Part shown: piece after piece, positions 51,950 to 62,487 of the stretch
How positions within the stretch are numbered: position 1 is the stretch's first letter
Layout of the letters: each line of letters opens with the position of its first letter
Origin: Porphyra umbilicalis
Lineage: Eukaryota > Rhodophyta > Bangiophyceae > Bangiales > Bangiaceae
Direction of reading: 5' to 3'
NCBI GenBank assembly: GCA_002049455.2
Contig: KV918798.1
Location: 1-64,000, forward strand
DNA length: 64,000 bases
Notes under the pieces: model-generated
What the model saw: only the letters and a program-made list of their open reading frames with translations
The model's database searches: none
What the model was told of the DNA's origin: nothing
Position numbers and translations under genes: made by a program

Positions 51950-54270
51950 AGCGGCCACCGCCAGGCGGACACACGCGCGCCGGCCACCGCCCACCGACCA
52001 CGTGTGCGGCCGCCGCGCCCGCGCAGTGCGTCGGGCTGTGGCGGCCGCCGCATCACGAGCACAAGTGCTGCCGCTGCCTCCGCGCGCGCCGATGAGTGGC
52101 GGCGGCCGCCGCTGCCGTACAACAAATACGGCCACCGCCCCCGCGCCCTGCGGTGCACGGCGGCGGCAGCCGTCGCCACACGACAAGTGCGGCGGCCTCC
52201 ACCGTTGCGCATGGTGTGGCGCGGCGGCAGCCCGCCGCCGTAACAGAACAAGTGCGGCGGCCGCGGCCGCTCATGATGGTGCACGGCGGCGGCCGCCGCC
52301 ACCAGCGAACATGTACGGCAGCAGCAGCGGCGCGTGATGCGACACGTGGGCGGCTGCCGCCGTACGGGAACACGTGCGGCGGCCGCCACCGCGCGTGATG
52401 TGGCACGGCGGGGGCCGCCGCCAAACCCAACAAGTGTGGCGGCCGCCGCCGCCCGTGGAGTCGCGTGGCGGCAGACGCCGCCGTTGGGGAGCGGGGGCAG
52501 CGGCCGCCGTCGCGCATGGTACGCCGGCGGCGGCCGCCCCGCCGTAAGGGAACACGTCCGGCGGCCACCGCCGCGCGTACTGTGGCACGGCGCCATAAGC
52601 AACAAGTACGGCGGCCGCCGCCGCGCCTGGTGTGGCACGGCGGCCGCCACCGCGCATGGTGCGGCACGGCGGCGGCCGCCCCGCCGTAAGGGAACAAGTA
52701 CGGCGGCCGCCGCCGCACGTGAAGTGGCACGACGACGGCCGCCGCCATAAGCAACAAGTACGGCGGCCGCCGCCTCGCGTGATGTGGCACGGCAACGGCC
52801 GCCGCCGTAACAGATCAAGTGCGGCAGCCGCGGCCGCTCATGGTCGTGCACGGCGGCGGCCGCCGCCGCCAGCGAAAATGTACGGCGGCAGCAGCGGCAC
52901 GTGATGTGGCACGCCGGCGGCGGCCGCCGTAACAGAACAAGTGCGGCGGCCGCCACCGCGCATGGTGCGGCACGGCGGCGGCCGCCCCGCCGTCAGGGAA
53001 CAAGTGCGGCGGCCGCGGCCGCGCGTGATGTGGCACGCCGACGGCCGCCGCCGTCACAGAACACAAGCGGCGGCCGACACCGAGCATGGTGCGGCACGGC
53101 GGCGGCCGCCCCGCCGTAAGGGAACAAGTGCGGCGGCCGCCGCCGCACGTGATGGCGCACGGCGGCGGCAGCCGCCGAAAGCAACAAGTACGGCGACCGC
53201 CGCCTCGCGTGTTCTGGCACGGCGGCGGCCGCCGCCATAAGGAAACAAGTGGGGCGGCCGCTACCGCGCATGGTGCGGCACGGCGGCGGCCACCCCGCCG
53301 TCAGGGAACAAGTGCGGCGGCCGCGGCCGCGCGTGATGTGGCACGCCGACGGCCGCCGCCGTAACAGAACACAAGCGGCGGCCGCCACCGCGCATGGTGC
53401 GGCACGGCGGCGGCCGCCCCGCCGTAAGGGAACAAGTGCGGCGGCCGCCGCCGCACGTGATGGCGCACGGCGGCGGCAGCCGCCGAAAGCAACAAGTACG
53501 GCGACCGCCGCCTCGCGTGTTCTGGCACGGCGGCGGCCGCCGCCATAAGGAAACAAGTGGGGCGGCCGCCACCGCGCATGGTGCGGCACGGCGGCGGCCG
53601 CCCCGCCGTGAGGGAACAAGTACGGCGGCCGCCGCAGCACGTGATGTGGCACACCGGCGGCCGCCGCCGTAACAGAACACAAGCGGCGGCCGCCACCGCG
53701 CATGGTGCGGCACGGCGGCGGCCGCCCCGCCGTAAGGGAACAAGTGCGGCGGCCGCCGCCGCACGTGATGGCGCACGGCGGCGGCAGCCGCCGAAAGCAA
53801 CAAGTACGGCGGCCGCCGCCTCGCGTGTTCTGGCACGGCGGCGGCCGCCGCCATAAAGGAACACGTGGGGCGGCCGCCGCCGCGCATGGTGTGGCGCAGC
53901 CGCCGCCGCGCATGTTGTGGCGCGGCGGCGGCCGCCCCTTTGTAAGCAACAAGGATGGCGGCGGCCGCCGTCAGGGAACAAGTGAGGCGGCCGCGGCCGC
54001 GCATCATGTTGCACGGCGGCGGCCGCCGCCGCAGGGGAACAAGAGCGGCGGCCGCCACCGCGCATGGTACGGCACGGCGGCGGCCGCCTAGCCGTAAGCA
54101 ACAAGTACGGCGGCCGCCGCCGCACGTCATGTGGCACGACGGCGGCCGCTGCCGTAAGCAACAAGTACCGCGGCCGCCGCCACGCATGGTTGGGCGTGGC
54201 GGCGGTCGCTGCCGTAGGGGAACAATAGCGGCGGCCGCCGTCGCCTCGCCGTGCCCGGCGTGGAGCGGCG
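51950..54270 (+). repeat. GC-rich satellite, ~61-bp monomers in 308-bp higher-order repeat
   Basis: Monomers of about 61 bases share GCGGCCGCC, CGCATGGTGnGGCACGG or GTGATGTGGCACG, and GTAAnGGAACAAGT. In the best-preserved part the same monomer returns at 53086, 53394 and 53702, and another at 53249 and 53557: a 308-base period of five monomers. Older copies toward 51950 are more diverged. NotI-type GCGGCCGC is present in most monomers. Short frames inside are by-products of the periodicity. It lies between the two converging Harbinger genes. Confidence 0.93.
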
Positions 54271-54609
54271 GCGGCCGCCGCCGCGCACAGACGACGACGG
54301 CGTGCGGGGTGGTTCGCGCTGCGGTGGCCGCCCTCGCAAAGGCTTCCACCTGCGAAGCACCTTGGCCGTGGCGGCCACCGCCGCGCGACCGATACCAGGA
54401 CCCTGAACGCGCATCAGCCGACCAATTGTGCATGTGTCCGAAGTGGCAAGAAGGTTAACATGTGCAAACCGCTTTAGGGTTCACGCCCGCATGGTAAACC
54501 AGATCTCTCGTACACAACACACATCACAGAGCACGCCGCAGGGAAGGGTGTGCAGAAGACACACGATACAGGGAGAGAAATCAATCAAGATAAGGCGCCA
54601 AGAACTCAC

Positions 54610-56496
54610 CACGCTGCGAAAACACGTGCGCGCACAGATCCTCGCGCAGCGCCGCATGCTCTTCACGGGACTTGGCCTCGCCAGTGGCCATCAGAATCCG
54701 CATGAACTCGCTCATGGGGGCCACCGCAGCGGCCCCCAGAGCTGGGGGTGGAACACCAGGAGTACCGTCTAGGTCGCCCAGCCCACCCCCTGCAGCAGCA
54801 CCTGCGCCTCCAGCCCCAGAACCTCCTGCCCCGCCACCCCCCCCCCGTGACCTCCCTCCCCGGCCACTCCCGGCGCACCGCCGCCGATGTTCGCGCCCGC
54901 CCCGGCGTCTCCCGCAGCGCCACCGCCGGCCCCAGCGCCGTCGGCGGCGCCCGCGGCAGCCGCGCCCGCGGCGCCGCCTGCCCCATCGGCGGCGCCAGAC
55001 CCCGCGCCATCCCCGTCCGCCCCGTCCGCCCCAGCGCCTCCCGCGCCGCCGCCGCCGGCCCCAGCGCCTCCCGCGCCGCCGCCTCCAGCTCCTGCGCCAT
55101 CGGCGGCGCCAGCCCCCGCGCCATCCCCGTCCGCCCCGTCCGCCCCAGCGCCTCCCGCGCCGCCGCCGCCGGCTCCTGCGCCGTCAGCGGCGCCAGCAGC
55201 CGCGCCAGCCGCGCCCGCCCCATCGTCCCCCGCCGCGCCGCCGACACCCGCACCGTCAGCGGCACCGGCGACCGCGCCACCCCCGCCCAGATCAGCCCCC
55301 GCGCCGGCAGCGCCCGCCCCATAGTGGGACGAGCGCGAGCGCGACAGGAAACCGTCCCTGCGTGCCTCGACCACCATATTGTGAAGAATGGCAACAGTCT
55401 GCGTCGTTAGCACCATCTGGGGGACCGTCCACATTCGGCAAGGGTGCAACATGACGTGGAATCGCGCCGTCAGGATGCCGAAAAGACGCTCTACGTCCTT
55501 CCGCAGAGCCTCTTGAAGACGGTTGAACGTGCGCTGCTCGAGAGTCTGCGGGTTGGGGAAAGGGGCAACGAAGAACGCGAAGCGAGGATAGATTCCGTCC
55601 ACCAGGTAATAAAGCAAAGTTCGGGTATTACCGTTCACAGTGAACGAAAACTCCCGGGGCGGCCACTTTCCCGTGATAACATCCATATACATAGGCGATT
55701 GGTACAGGACGTTAATATCATTGAGGCGTCCCGGACTCCCCGCGAAGATGTGGTAGATCCACGTGTCCTCATCGCAGATGGCCTCAATCACAATCGATCG
55801 CCGCCCATCCCGGCCCTGGTACGTCCCAGCCCGCGCCTTAGGGCACGAGGACCACTCCCAGTGAGAGCAATCAAGAGAACCGAGACAGCCAGGCAACCCA
55901 CGCTCATCATTGCGGGCAAGGATCTTCTCAATCTCAGGGGGCGTGGGCGGCCGCAGGTAGTGTGGACCGAGCTCGTCGACCATGAACTCGGTGAAGAGCT
56001 TGACCGCGCGCGCGATTGTAGATCTGGACAAGCGCACGTACTCGTCCGCGCGGTCGTACGATTCTCCGTACGCCAGCACGCGGAACGCGGCCACCAGCTT
56101 TTGAAGCGGGTGGGCCTGCGGCTGCCCGGTTGCGTTGACACGTTGCGCCCAAAACGGGCGGTCCTTGATAGCATGGTAGATCCGCAGGAAGACCGGCAAC
56201 GGCACGCGAAATCGTCGCTCAAACTGTTGTCGACCGAAAACCGGGGGAAGGCCGTCGACGCCAAAATAGTCGCGAAGGATGCACTGCAGGCCAAGCTCAA
56301 AATTTCGCGGCCGATTGGCCAACCGACCGGGCACGGAGCCCCGGTACCGCGGCCTGTGCACTTGCGCGGCCGCGAGAGCCCGCCGTCGCGAATCCAGAAG
56401 AGTGGCCACGTGAGCGGCGACTACCACCGCGGTGGTGACGTCATCGTTTAGGCCCTCGTCCTCCTCCCACCCACTCACAGTCATTGCAGCGTCCAT
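54610..56496 (-). CDS. PIF/Harbinger transposase (DDE_Tnp_4 type)
   Basis: Start ATG at 56496 (complement). The frame stays open to TAG 54771-54769 (575 residues). Residues 60-140 contain RDYFGVDGLPPVFGRQQFERRF and an HTH-like SRSTIARAVKLF. The catalytic triad is D209 (LDCSHWEW), D260 (GRLNDINVL) and E336 (RKDVERLFG), with LHNMVVEARR closing the domain. A long Gly/Ala tail follows. A ten-C run (54837-54846 on +) offers a one-base shift into a better tail, GLGDLDGTPGVPPPALGAAA then MSEFMRILMATGEAKS, which stops at a splice donor GTGAGT after 54610; a last exon further downstream is likely but not placed. The enzyme performs cut-and-paste transposition. Confidence 0.92.
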
Positions 56497-56520
56497 GGTG
56501 CGCGCAGGCGGCGCCGGCCA

Positions 56521-56625
56521 CGAGCACGACGGTGGCGAGCACGACGGTGGCGAGCACAACGGTGGCGAGCACGACGGTGGCGAGCACGACGGTGGCGAGC
56601 ACGACGGTGGCGAGCACAGCGGCAG
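56521..56625 (-). repeat. 15-bp tandem repeat, seven units
   Basis: CGAGCACGACGGTGG repeats from 56521 with minor variants. It lies just upstream of the transposase ATG. Read on the minus strand in the transposase frame it would code a PPSCS repeat, so an upstream start would put it in the protein. Confidence 0.92.
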
Positions 56626-57404
56626 GTGAGGCAGGGCGACGACAGGGGCACGCGTGCGCCTCGGTTCTGGGACACCCCCCGCTGGCACCCCCGGCAGACC
56701 GCGCATATTCTGGCGCAGCCGGGCCGTACCTGCCATCCGGTACAGCCTTGGAATCAGTGTTAGTCGCTGAACCAATCGTGTCGCGTGACCAACCAGGCTC
56801 AACAGAGCTGACGACTCTCTCATACGTAGGAGAGGCTGGCAGCCAGTACTACGACATCCGCATCGACAGGTGTACGTCCCACGCACTCACACTTCACTGA
56901 CTGATACGTAGCATGAGCTGCGCGTCCACCGCTCCCCCTGATTCTCATTCCTCGCACGACTCGAGAGGCACAAGTCGGGCCCAGAGTGCAACGCGATTGC
57001 TGCCGGGGATCAATCCACGTTCTGAAGTGTGGGCATGCTTGTGGCTGCCTGCCACGAGTCTCTGTCGCCCTCATACGTCGCGGCCTCTCACAAGGTTTGC
57101 GTCTGCATCAGTCCCTCGGTCACGTGTCACCATCTGCCCAGTGCATCGGGCCTCGATCGTGTCGCGGCCGTTGTTTTGCGTCGTCGGTCGTCGTCAGACA
57201 CGTATGGCAATAAAATCATTTGGCGCCCAGCCAATGAGAGGGCCCGTAGCATACTCCAACCGTCCTGAATAGGGTGTGCGTGCCGTATTTCGGCTTCGAA
57301 TAGGACATGCGCGTTCTATCGTGACACCGGGACTATCGAATCGAGTTGGAATTATCCAAATTCGAGAATGTGGCTCGACGTTCGTTAGGGCACGTTCACA
57401 TTGA
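56626..57404. other. Spacer between Harbinger element and small elements
   Basis: No gene recognised. GGACATGCGCGTT at 57304-57316 is echoed at 57435 within the left arm of the next element, suggesting degraded older repeat sequence. Confidence 0.4.
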
Positions 57405-57524
57405 CAAGCACCTATGGTGAGTGTCCCAAAAATGAGACATGCGCGTTTTCTGAAGGACTGACACATCACTGCACGGGGGCAGGCGGCGTGGGGTACGAGA
57501 AAATTCTCTACTGGCCTCCATGGA

Positions 57525-57563
57525 AAGAGCCTCTCCCGACGCGTGCGTGGCTGACAACTCCTT
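57525..57563 (+). repeat. 39-bp repeat, copy 1
   Basis: Matches 58136-58174 at 37 of 39 positions in direct orientation. This copy is inside the 57.4-58.05 kb element, the other outside it. Confidence 0.9.
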
Positions 57564-57888
57564 AATACCCGCCTGTGGGCCCTGTTCTGTGGACCTCTCA
57601 GATAGCCCCGATCTTGGAGCCAGTCTTTTTCAGGTTCTTGGGGTTACAGGTTTGGAACGCCAAAGCTCATGTGCTAACTGGAGCTTCGATGAGGGGTGTC
57701 CCAAATCGTGTTTTCTTCACAGGGGGCTACATGGGGGTCTTTTTCACGTTTTTATTAGTAAGGTCGTGCCCTTTTCTTCGTACACGAACTGTCAACACAT
57801 GCCTGCTCTAGTATCCGTGCATTTGATTGGGGCGCGTGATCGTCACCTGTCGAAGCTGCAATGAATGACACTTTCCCCCATGACACGT

Positions 57889-57935
57889 CAGGAGGTGCCG
57901 CCTCTGCTATCACTGTCAGGGGCCGTTCTGGAAGC
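57889..57935 (+). repeat. 47-bp repeat, copy 1
   Basis: Matches 58770-58816 at 43 of 47 positions in direct orientation (CAGGAGGTGCCGC...TTCTGGAAGC). The copies lie on either side of the MITE at 58176-58712. Confidence 0.88.
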
Positions 57936-58135
57936 ACAGTGGGACCGAGTGGGTCACATTACATTATCGGACCGTTGCAGAAGGCCAGTGGGCCGAGAAA
58001 AAAAGAAAAAACCGCGATGTCTCATTTTTGGGACACGCACCATACCTGTGCCCTATTAAACGAATTTAGACACGTTTCATCAATAATATAGACACGTTGT
58101 GATAGACCGACATTGGTGGCTTTGCTCTCAATGGC

Positions 58136-58174
58136 AAGAGCCTCTCCCGACGCGTTCTTGGCTGACAACTCCTT
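58136..58174 (+). repeat. 39-bp repeat, copy 2
   Basis: Partner of 57525-57563, ending directly against the start of the MITE at 58176, so the MITE may have inserted at its edge. Confidence 0.9.
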
Positions 58175-58175
58175 C

Positions 58176-58712
58176 GAGCATCTCCACCAATGGCCAAACG
58201 TGGCACCGTTTGGCCAACGGGGGCGTTGGTGGAGAAAGCGAGGTCCAAAACTAAAAATACATTAGTGTGTTTCGGAGGTGTGACGGCACAAAAATAGCCC
58301 TCCTCACATTTTTCCGCCGACTAATCCATATCGCGCTCACCACACGGGATCAGCGTAGTTTGGGAGCTTCAACGGCAGCCCGACTCCAAACAGGCCTGTT
58401 TGAAGACCGGCCGAGTCGTTTGGCCAACCCCTGGTTCCCTGTTCGGACCACCAAAGCCAATGGAAAGCGTGACCCGTGGCTTGCAGACAGTTGCGAGAGG
58501 ATCTGGCAGTCATGGAGATTCTCTGCAGTGCGTCTGCGGGAATACTGGCGTGCCACAATAGAGGCCCACCCCCAGAGACGTCGAAGCTAGCCCAAGTTTG
58601 AGACGTGATCTGCTTAGTTTAGGCTCTGCCTGTGGAAAACCAGTGACAGCGCCACACGTTGCGCACACGTGGCGTTTGGGTTGGACGGTTGGCTCCATTG
58701 GTGGAGATGCTC
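58176..58712. mobile_element. MITE with GAGCATCTCCACCAATGG termini
   Basis: A 537-base element with 18-bp perfect terminal inverted repeats, GAGCATCTCCACCAATGG, extending to about 25 bp with differences. Flanking bases are TTC on the left and TTA on the right, a partial match to the 3-bp TWA duplication of Harbinger-type MITEs. An internal imperfect palindrome follows the left end (58181-58234). It has no coding capacity. A relation to the Harbinger element next door is possible but its ends were not found for comparison. Confidence 0.8.
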
Positions 58713-59554
58713 TTAGCACAGGTGCGTTCTCGTTACAAGAGATTCCAGGCACGTGCGTGCCATACCCTGCAGGAGGTGCCGCGTCTGCTAACACTGTCAG
58801 GCACCGTTCTGGAAGCGGGGATCTCGCGTATGTCTATCGTCGTGGCCGCCGACTGCCCCATCCACCCCCCATCCATCCCCCTCCCCCATCCAATCCCATC
58901 GTGGATGGGCGTTTTTGGGCGCTGTGGGCTCCCTCCCATTTCCCAGCGGCGACCGGTTTGGATGGGCTTTTGAGTCCGGAGCGAGCCGGTGGCACGCGGC
59001 CATCGAGTCCGGCGAGGCCGTTTCTTTTATGCTTGCTCCAGACCGTGGAGGTGATTCAAGGGGAGATTGGGCCAGCATCGTCTGTTTGCCTAGCGCAAGA
59101 CCTGCTAACTGTAGCTCCCATTCCTGTCGAGCGTGGCACGCCATGCGCGGCTGCGTGGCACGCCATGCGCGGTACCGGCGGCGGGATGACCTCGGATCCT
59201 GGATATCCTCCAACAAAATGCACCGATTTAGTAGTATATGTTAAGTCAGATTCATTGTTTCCACCTCGTCGTCGTCGCGACCGTCTTCTTCGCGCTCATC
59301 GGCGCCGTCGCGATCCGACTTGGTCATCAAAAACCCGTCAAGTCAGCGAGGTAGCAAAACGCCGTGCTCCTCGTAGAAATGAGCAATCACTTCGATAACG
59401 CAAAAAATCCGTCAAAAGCATAGTGCTTCAGTCATCGGACACCCCACGTTACGTACCGTGCGGCTCGCTCCTCAACCCAGTGCAGGCCTTGCCCTGCTTT
59501 CGACCGACCTCGACCGTGGAAATGACTCGACGTCCAGCGACCGGCGCAAAGTCT
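58713..59554. other. Spacer with CCATCC-rich patch
   Basis: No gene recognised. 58855-58975 is rich in CCATCC/GGATGGG motifs, including CCCATCGTGGATGGG, that recur at 60845-61055 beyond the first hAT copy. A duplicated GTGGCACGCCATGCGCGG lies at 59131-59172. Confidence 0.45.
58770..58816 (+). repeat. 47-bp repeat, copy 2
   Basis: Partner of 57889-57935, four mismatches. Confidence 0.88.
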
Positions 59555-59562
59555 CCCAGCAT

Positions 59563-60586
59563 CAGAGGTGGCAGGTGATTTTTATTTGATTATGATTATA
59601 GTGATTTTAATGATTATAATAATTTCACATCACGGGGCTGATGATTATAATCACAATGTGATTATAATCATCAGCCCCGTGATGTGAAATTATTGCCCAT
59701 GTCATGGGCATGCAGGGGGAGTTACAGTTGGCCTTCCATGGTGGGGGGCTACTAAGGAATAGAGACAGCTGGTTGGCGTGCCAACTGAAAGATTCAAGCA
59801 TTTCACTGGCTGTTTGGCAAGTCTACAACTGTCATTAGTGTCAACAATGCCAAGGACATGCCCTGCTCCACTCACACGGTACACTTTCACGGATGGCAGA
59901 ACTGGCAACGAGCATGGCAGTCTGATGCTTCTGCGCGCAGGGAAGAGTGAAGAAAGAGTCTGAGCCAAGCGACAGAGCGTCGAAGAGAACCATATACATA
60001 TGAAGACAGGCTTCTGCAAAAAAAGCCGAGGTTGCCATGGCATCAGTACACAATGGCCACATAGCATCGTACATAGTACATCTGAGCGAGGTTATCAGGT
60101 GTGGTCGATTCACGTTGGCCTCCTATGCGTTTTTTTCATGGCCCGTGAAGCGACTGGAGCGCAGGAGGACGCTTGGCCAAAGCCGCGGCGTCGTCACGAG
60201 CAACAGCTCAGGCCAGACCTGAGTCTCACTATCCAGAATAACATGTCGCTTCAGCCCCACAGTAGTTTCTCACCATCAGTTGCCGCTCAGCGGCGGCGGT
60301 GTTGGCACTGTCTTCTTCCGGCAGGAACACAGCCTGCAACCCTGCCGAGGTCACACTCGTAGCTTTGCACATGATGCTTAGTCAGTTGGCTTCTCACGTC
60401 TACTATCGACTGGACAGGACGTTTGTCATACTTATGCGCACTTCTGCTCTGTCGTAAAGGCGCCCAATGATTATAGTCATGGCCAATGATTATAATCAAT
60501 AAAAAATCGCCCCATACGATTTAAAATCAAGGGGTTGATTATAATAAGTTTAACCGAGCCCAGGAATGATTATAATCACACCTCTG
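59563..60586. mobile_element. Non-autonomous hAT element, copy 1
   Basis: 1024 bases from CAGAGGTG to CACCTCTG. The flanks are CCCAGCAT (59555-59562) and CCCAACAT (60587-60594), an 8-bp target duplication with one later change, the hAT signature. It is AT-rich near both ends (GATTATAATCA motifs) and has no transposase. It has a foldback near 59635-59695 that copy 2 lacks, built on TGATGATTATAATCAC and its complement. Overall it is homologous over its whole length to 61508-62479. Confidence 0.93.
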
Positions 60587-60594
60587 CCCAACAT

Positions 60595-61499
60595 CGACGA
60601 CGGTGGCTTGGAAGGTAATCGCTAGCGTGGAGTTTGGGGAGGTACTTACACCAGAGGCTGAGAAAATGGCCAGAACGGACACTGCTGCTCGCGCGCGAAG
60701 ACCCATTATGGGTCGCACGGTTTCAACACCAGGTTTCTGAATGCGAAACGGCCGAGCCTGCCGAGGATCACACGGTGTCTCTCGAGCGGGCCACCTCGAC
60801 ACGAAGGACTCCCGGGAGGAACTGGGGACCACGCCATCGGGTGGAAACGCCCATCCAAAGCCCATCTAAAGCCCAGCGGTATCCCATCCAAAACTCTGTT
60901 GGATGGGCTTGGAGGAGCAGGAGAAGCCCATCCGTCAACAACTAGAGAGTCCAAGGCCCAATGAAAATCTTTTGGATGGGGATTCTGCCGGCCGTGACGC
61001 ATCGCGCAGCCCAGCGGACCCCATCCAAAGCCCATCCGCGATGCGTTTGGATGGGCAGTCGGCGGGCCACGACGATACCTCTATACCGTCACGGGACAGG
61101 ATCAGCCAATTAAATCAACGTTACGCCTGTATACCGTCCCGCGGTTTGCAACTGCGAACGGGCCTGTGCTGCTCCATCGGACGAGAGCGGACGCACGCGT
61201 CCCACATCATGTGGCGTCCTCATTTGGTCCGAGTCGATCATTTCACGATTTCCGATGCGGGCCCCGATCCGGCATACAGTGCACCGCCGATCGATTTCGC
61301 TACACTTGAGATTGACGAAGCGATGCGCATTGCGGGGCGATTCGGTCTTCAGAGAAAATCCATGGCAACCGTACAGCTCTATAGTATTCAAGTCGTTAGA
61401 TATACTCATGTCCCGTCGGGTCCGGGAACACGCCTTGGCGTCGACTTTTCGTGCAGCGCATCGTCATGGGCAAGAGGCATCAAGGCCCATGCAGGACCC
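60595..61499. other. Spacer between hAT copies with GGATGGG repeats
   Basis: 60845-61055 carries many CCCATCCAAAGCCCATC-type motifs and their complements, alternating in orientation like the subterminal region of another transposon. The rest has no recognised gene. Confidence 0.5.
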
Positions 61500-61507
61500 C
61501 GACCTGG

Positions 61508-62479
61508 CAGAGGTGGCAGGTGGTTTTTATTTGATAATAATCATGATGATTATATTCATTATAATAATTTTACATCACGGGGCTGATGATTATAATCACG
61601 TGGCCATGCAGGGGAGTTTACAGTCGGGCTTACACGAGGGGGGCTACTGGGAGATGGAGACAGCTGGTTGGCCTGCCAACTGACAGATTCAAGCGTTTCT
61701 CTGGCTGTTTGGCAAGTTCACGTCTGTCGTTAGTGTCAACAATGCTAAGGACATGCCCTGCTGCACTCACACGGTACGCTTCCACAGATGGCAGAACTGG
61801 CAACGAGCATAGCAGTCTGATGCATCTGCGCGCAGGGAAGAGTGAAGAAAGAGTCTGAGCCAAGCGACAGAGCGTCGAAGAGCACCACAAGCATGTGAAG
61901 ACAGGCATCTGCAAAAAAAGCCAAGGTTACCATGGCATCAGTACACAATTGCCACATAGAATCGTACATAGTGTATCTGAGCGAGGTTATCAGGTGTGGT
62001 CGATTCACGTTGGCCTCCTATGCGTTTTTCATGGCCCGTGAAGCGACTGGAGCGCAGGAAAACGCTTGGCCAAAGCCGCGGCGTCGTCACGAGGAACAGC
62101 TCAGGCCAGACCTGAGTCTCACTATCCAGAATAACATGTCGCTTCAGCTCCACGATTGTTTCTCACCATCAGTTGCTGCTCAGCGGCGGCGGTGTCGGCC
62201 CTGTCTTATTTCGGCAGGAACACAGCCTGCAACCCTGCCGAAGTCACACTCGTAGCTTTACAAGGGATGCTTAGTAAGTTGGCTTCTGACGTCTAATGTA
62301 GACTTGATTGGACTTTTATTATACTTGTACGTAATTCTGCTCTGTCGTAAAGGCGCCCAATGATTTTAATCATGGCCAATGATTATAATCAATAAAAAAT
62401 CGCCCCATACGATTTAAAATCAAAGGGTCGACTATAATCATTTTAACCGAGTCCAGGAATGATTTTAATCACACCTCTG
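61508..62479. mobile_element. Non-autonomous hAT element, copy 2
   Basis: 972 bases from CAGAGGTG to CACCTCTG, flanked by a perfect 8-bp target duplication CGACCTGG (61500-61507 and 62480-62487). It is direct-orientation homologous to 59563-60586 with scattered differences. The perfect duplication suggests a younger insertion than copy 1. No coding capacity. Confidence 0.96.
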
Positions 62480-62487
62480 CGACCTGG

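Larger units (their letters stand above)
48600..56650. mobile_element. PIF/Harbinger-like element with convergent genes
   Basis: A Myb/SANT-like gene (48641-50419, +) and a Harbinger DDE transposase (54610-56496, -) point toward each other, the two-gene set typical of autonomous PIF/Harbinger elements. About 4 kb between them is tandem repeats. Limits given are those of the genes plus flanking repeats; terminal inverted repeats and the 3-bp target duplication were not found. Whether the 48-bp minisatellite gene upstream belongs to the element is open. Confidence 0.7.
57405..58055. mobile_element. Non-autonomous element with ~45-bp inverted ends
   Basis: 57408-57452 and 58005-58053 are inverted copies centred on GTGTCCCAAAAATGAGACAT, which is exact in both. 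Flanking bases match with a few differences (GCACCTATGGTGAG versus GCACAGGTATGGTGCG). The 650-base interior has no coding capacity. A target duplication was not identified, so the superfamily is open. Confidence 0.75.

Noticed and set aside
51950-54270. CRISPR-like array
   Set aside because: Repeats are contiguous 61-bp satellite monomers, not short repeats with unique spacers, and the genome is eukaryotic.
51931-54433. Series of 90-390-codon frames in the GC-rich satellite
   Set aside because: They recur at the 308-base satellite period and contain only Ala/Arg/Pro/His repeats.
54887-55324. Plus-strand Ala/Pro frame
   Set aside because: Complement of the Gly/Ala tail of the Harbinger transposase.
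55444-56451. Plus-strand 335-codon frame
   Set aside because: Shadow of the Harbinger transposase, whose DDE motifs are on the minus strand.
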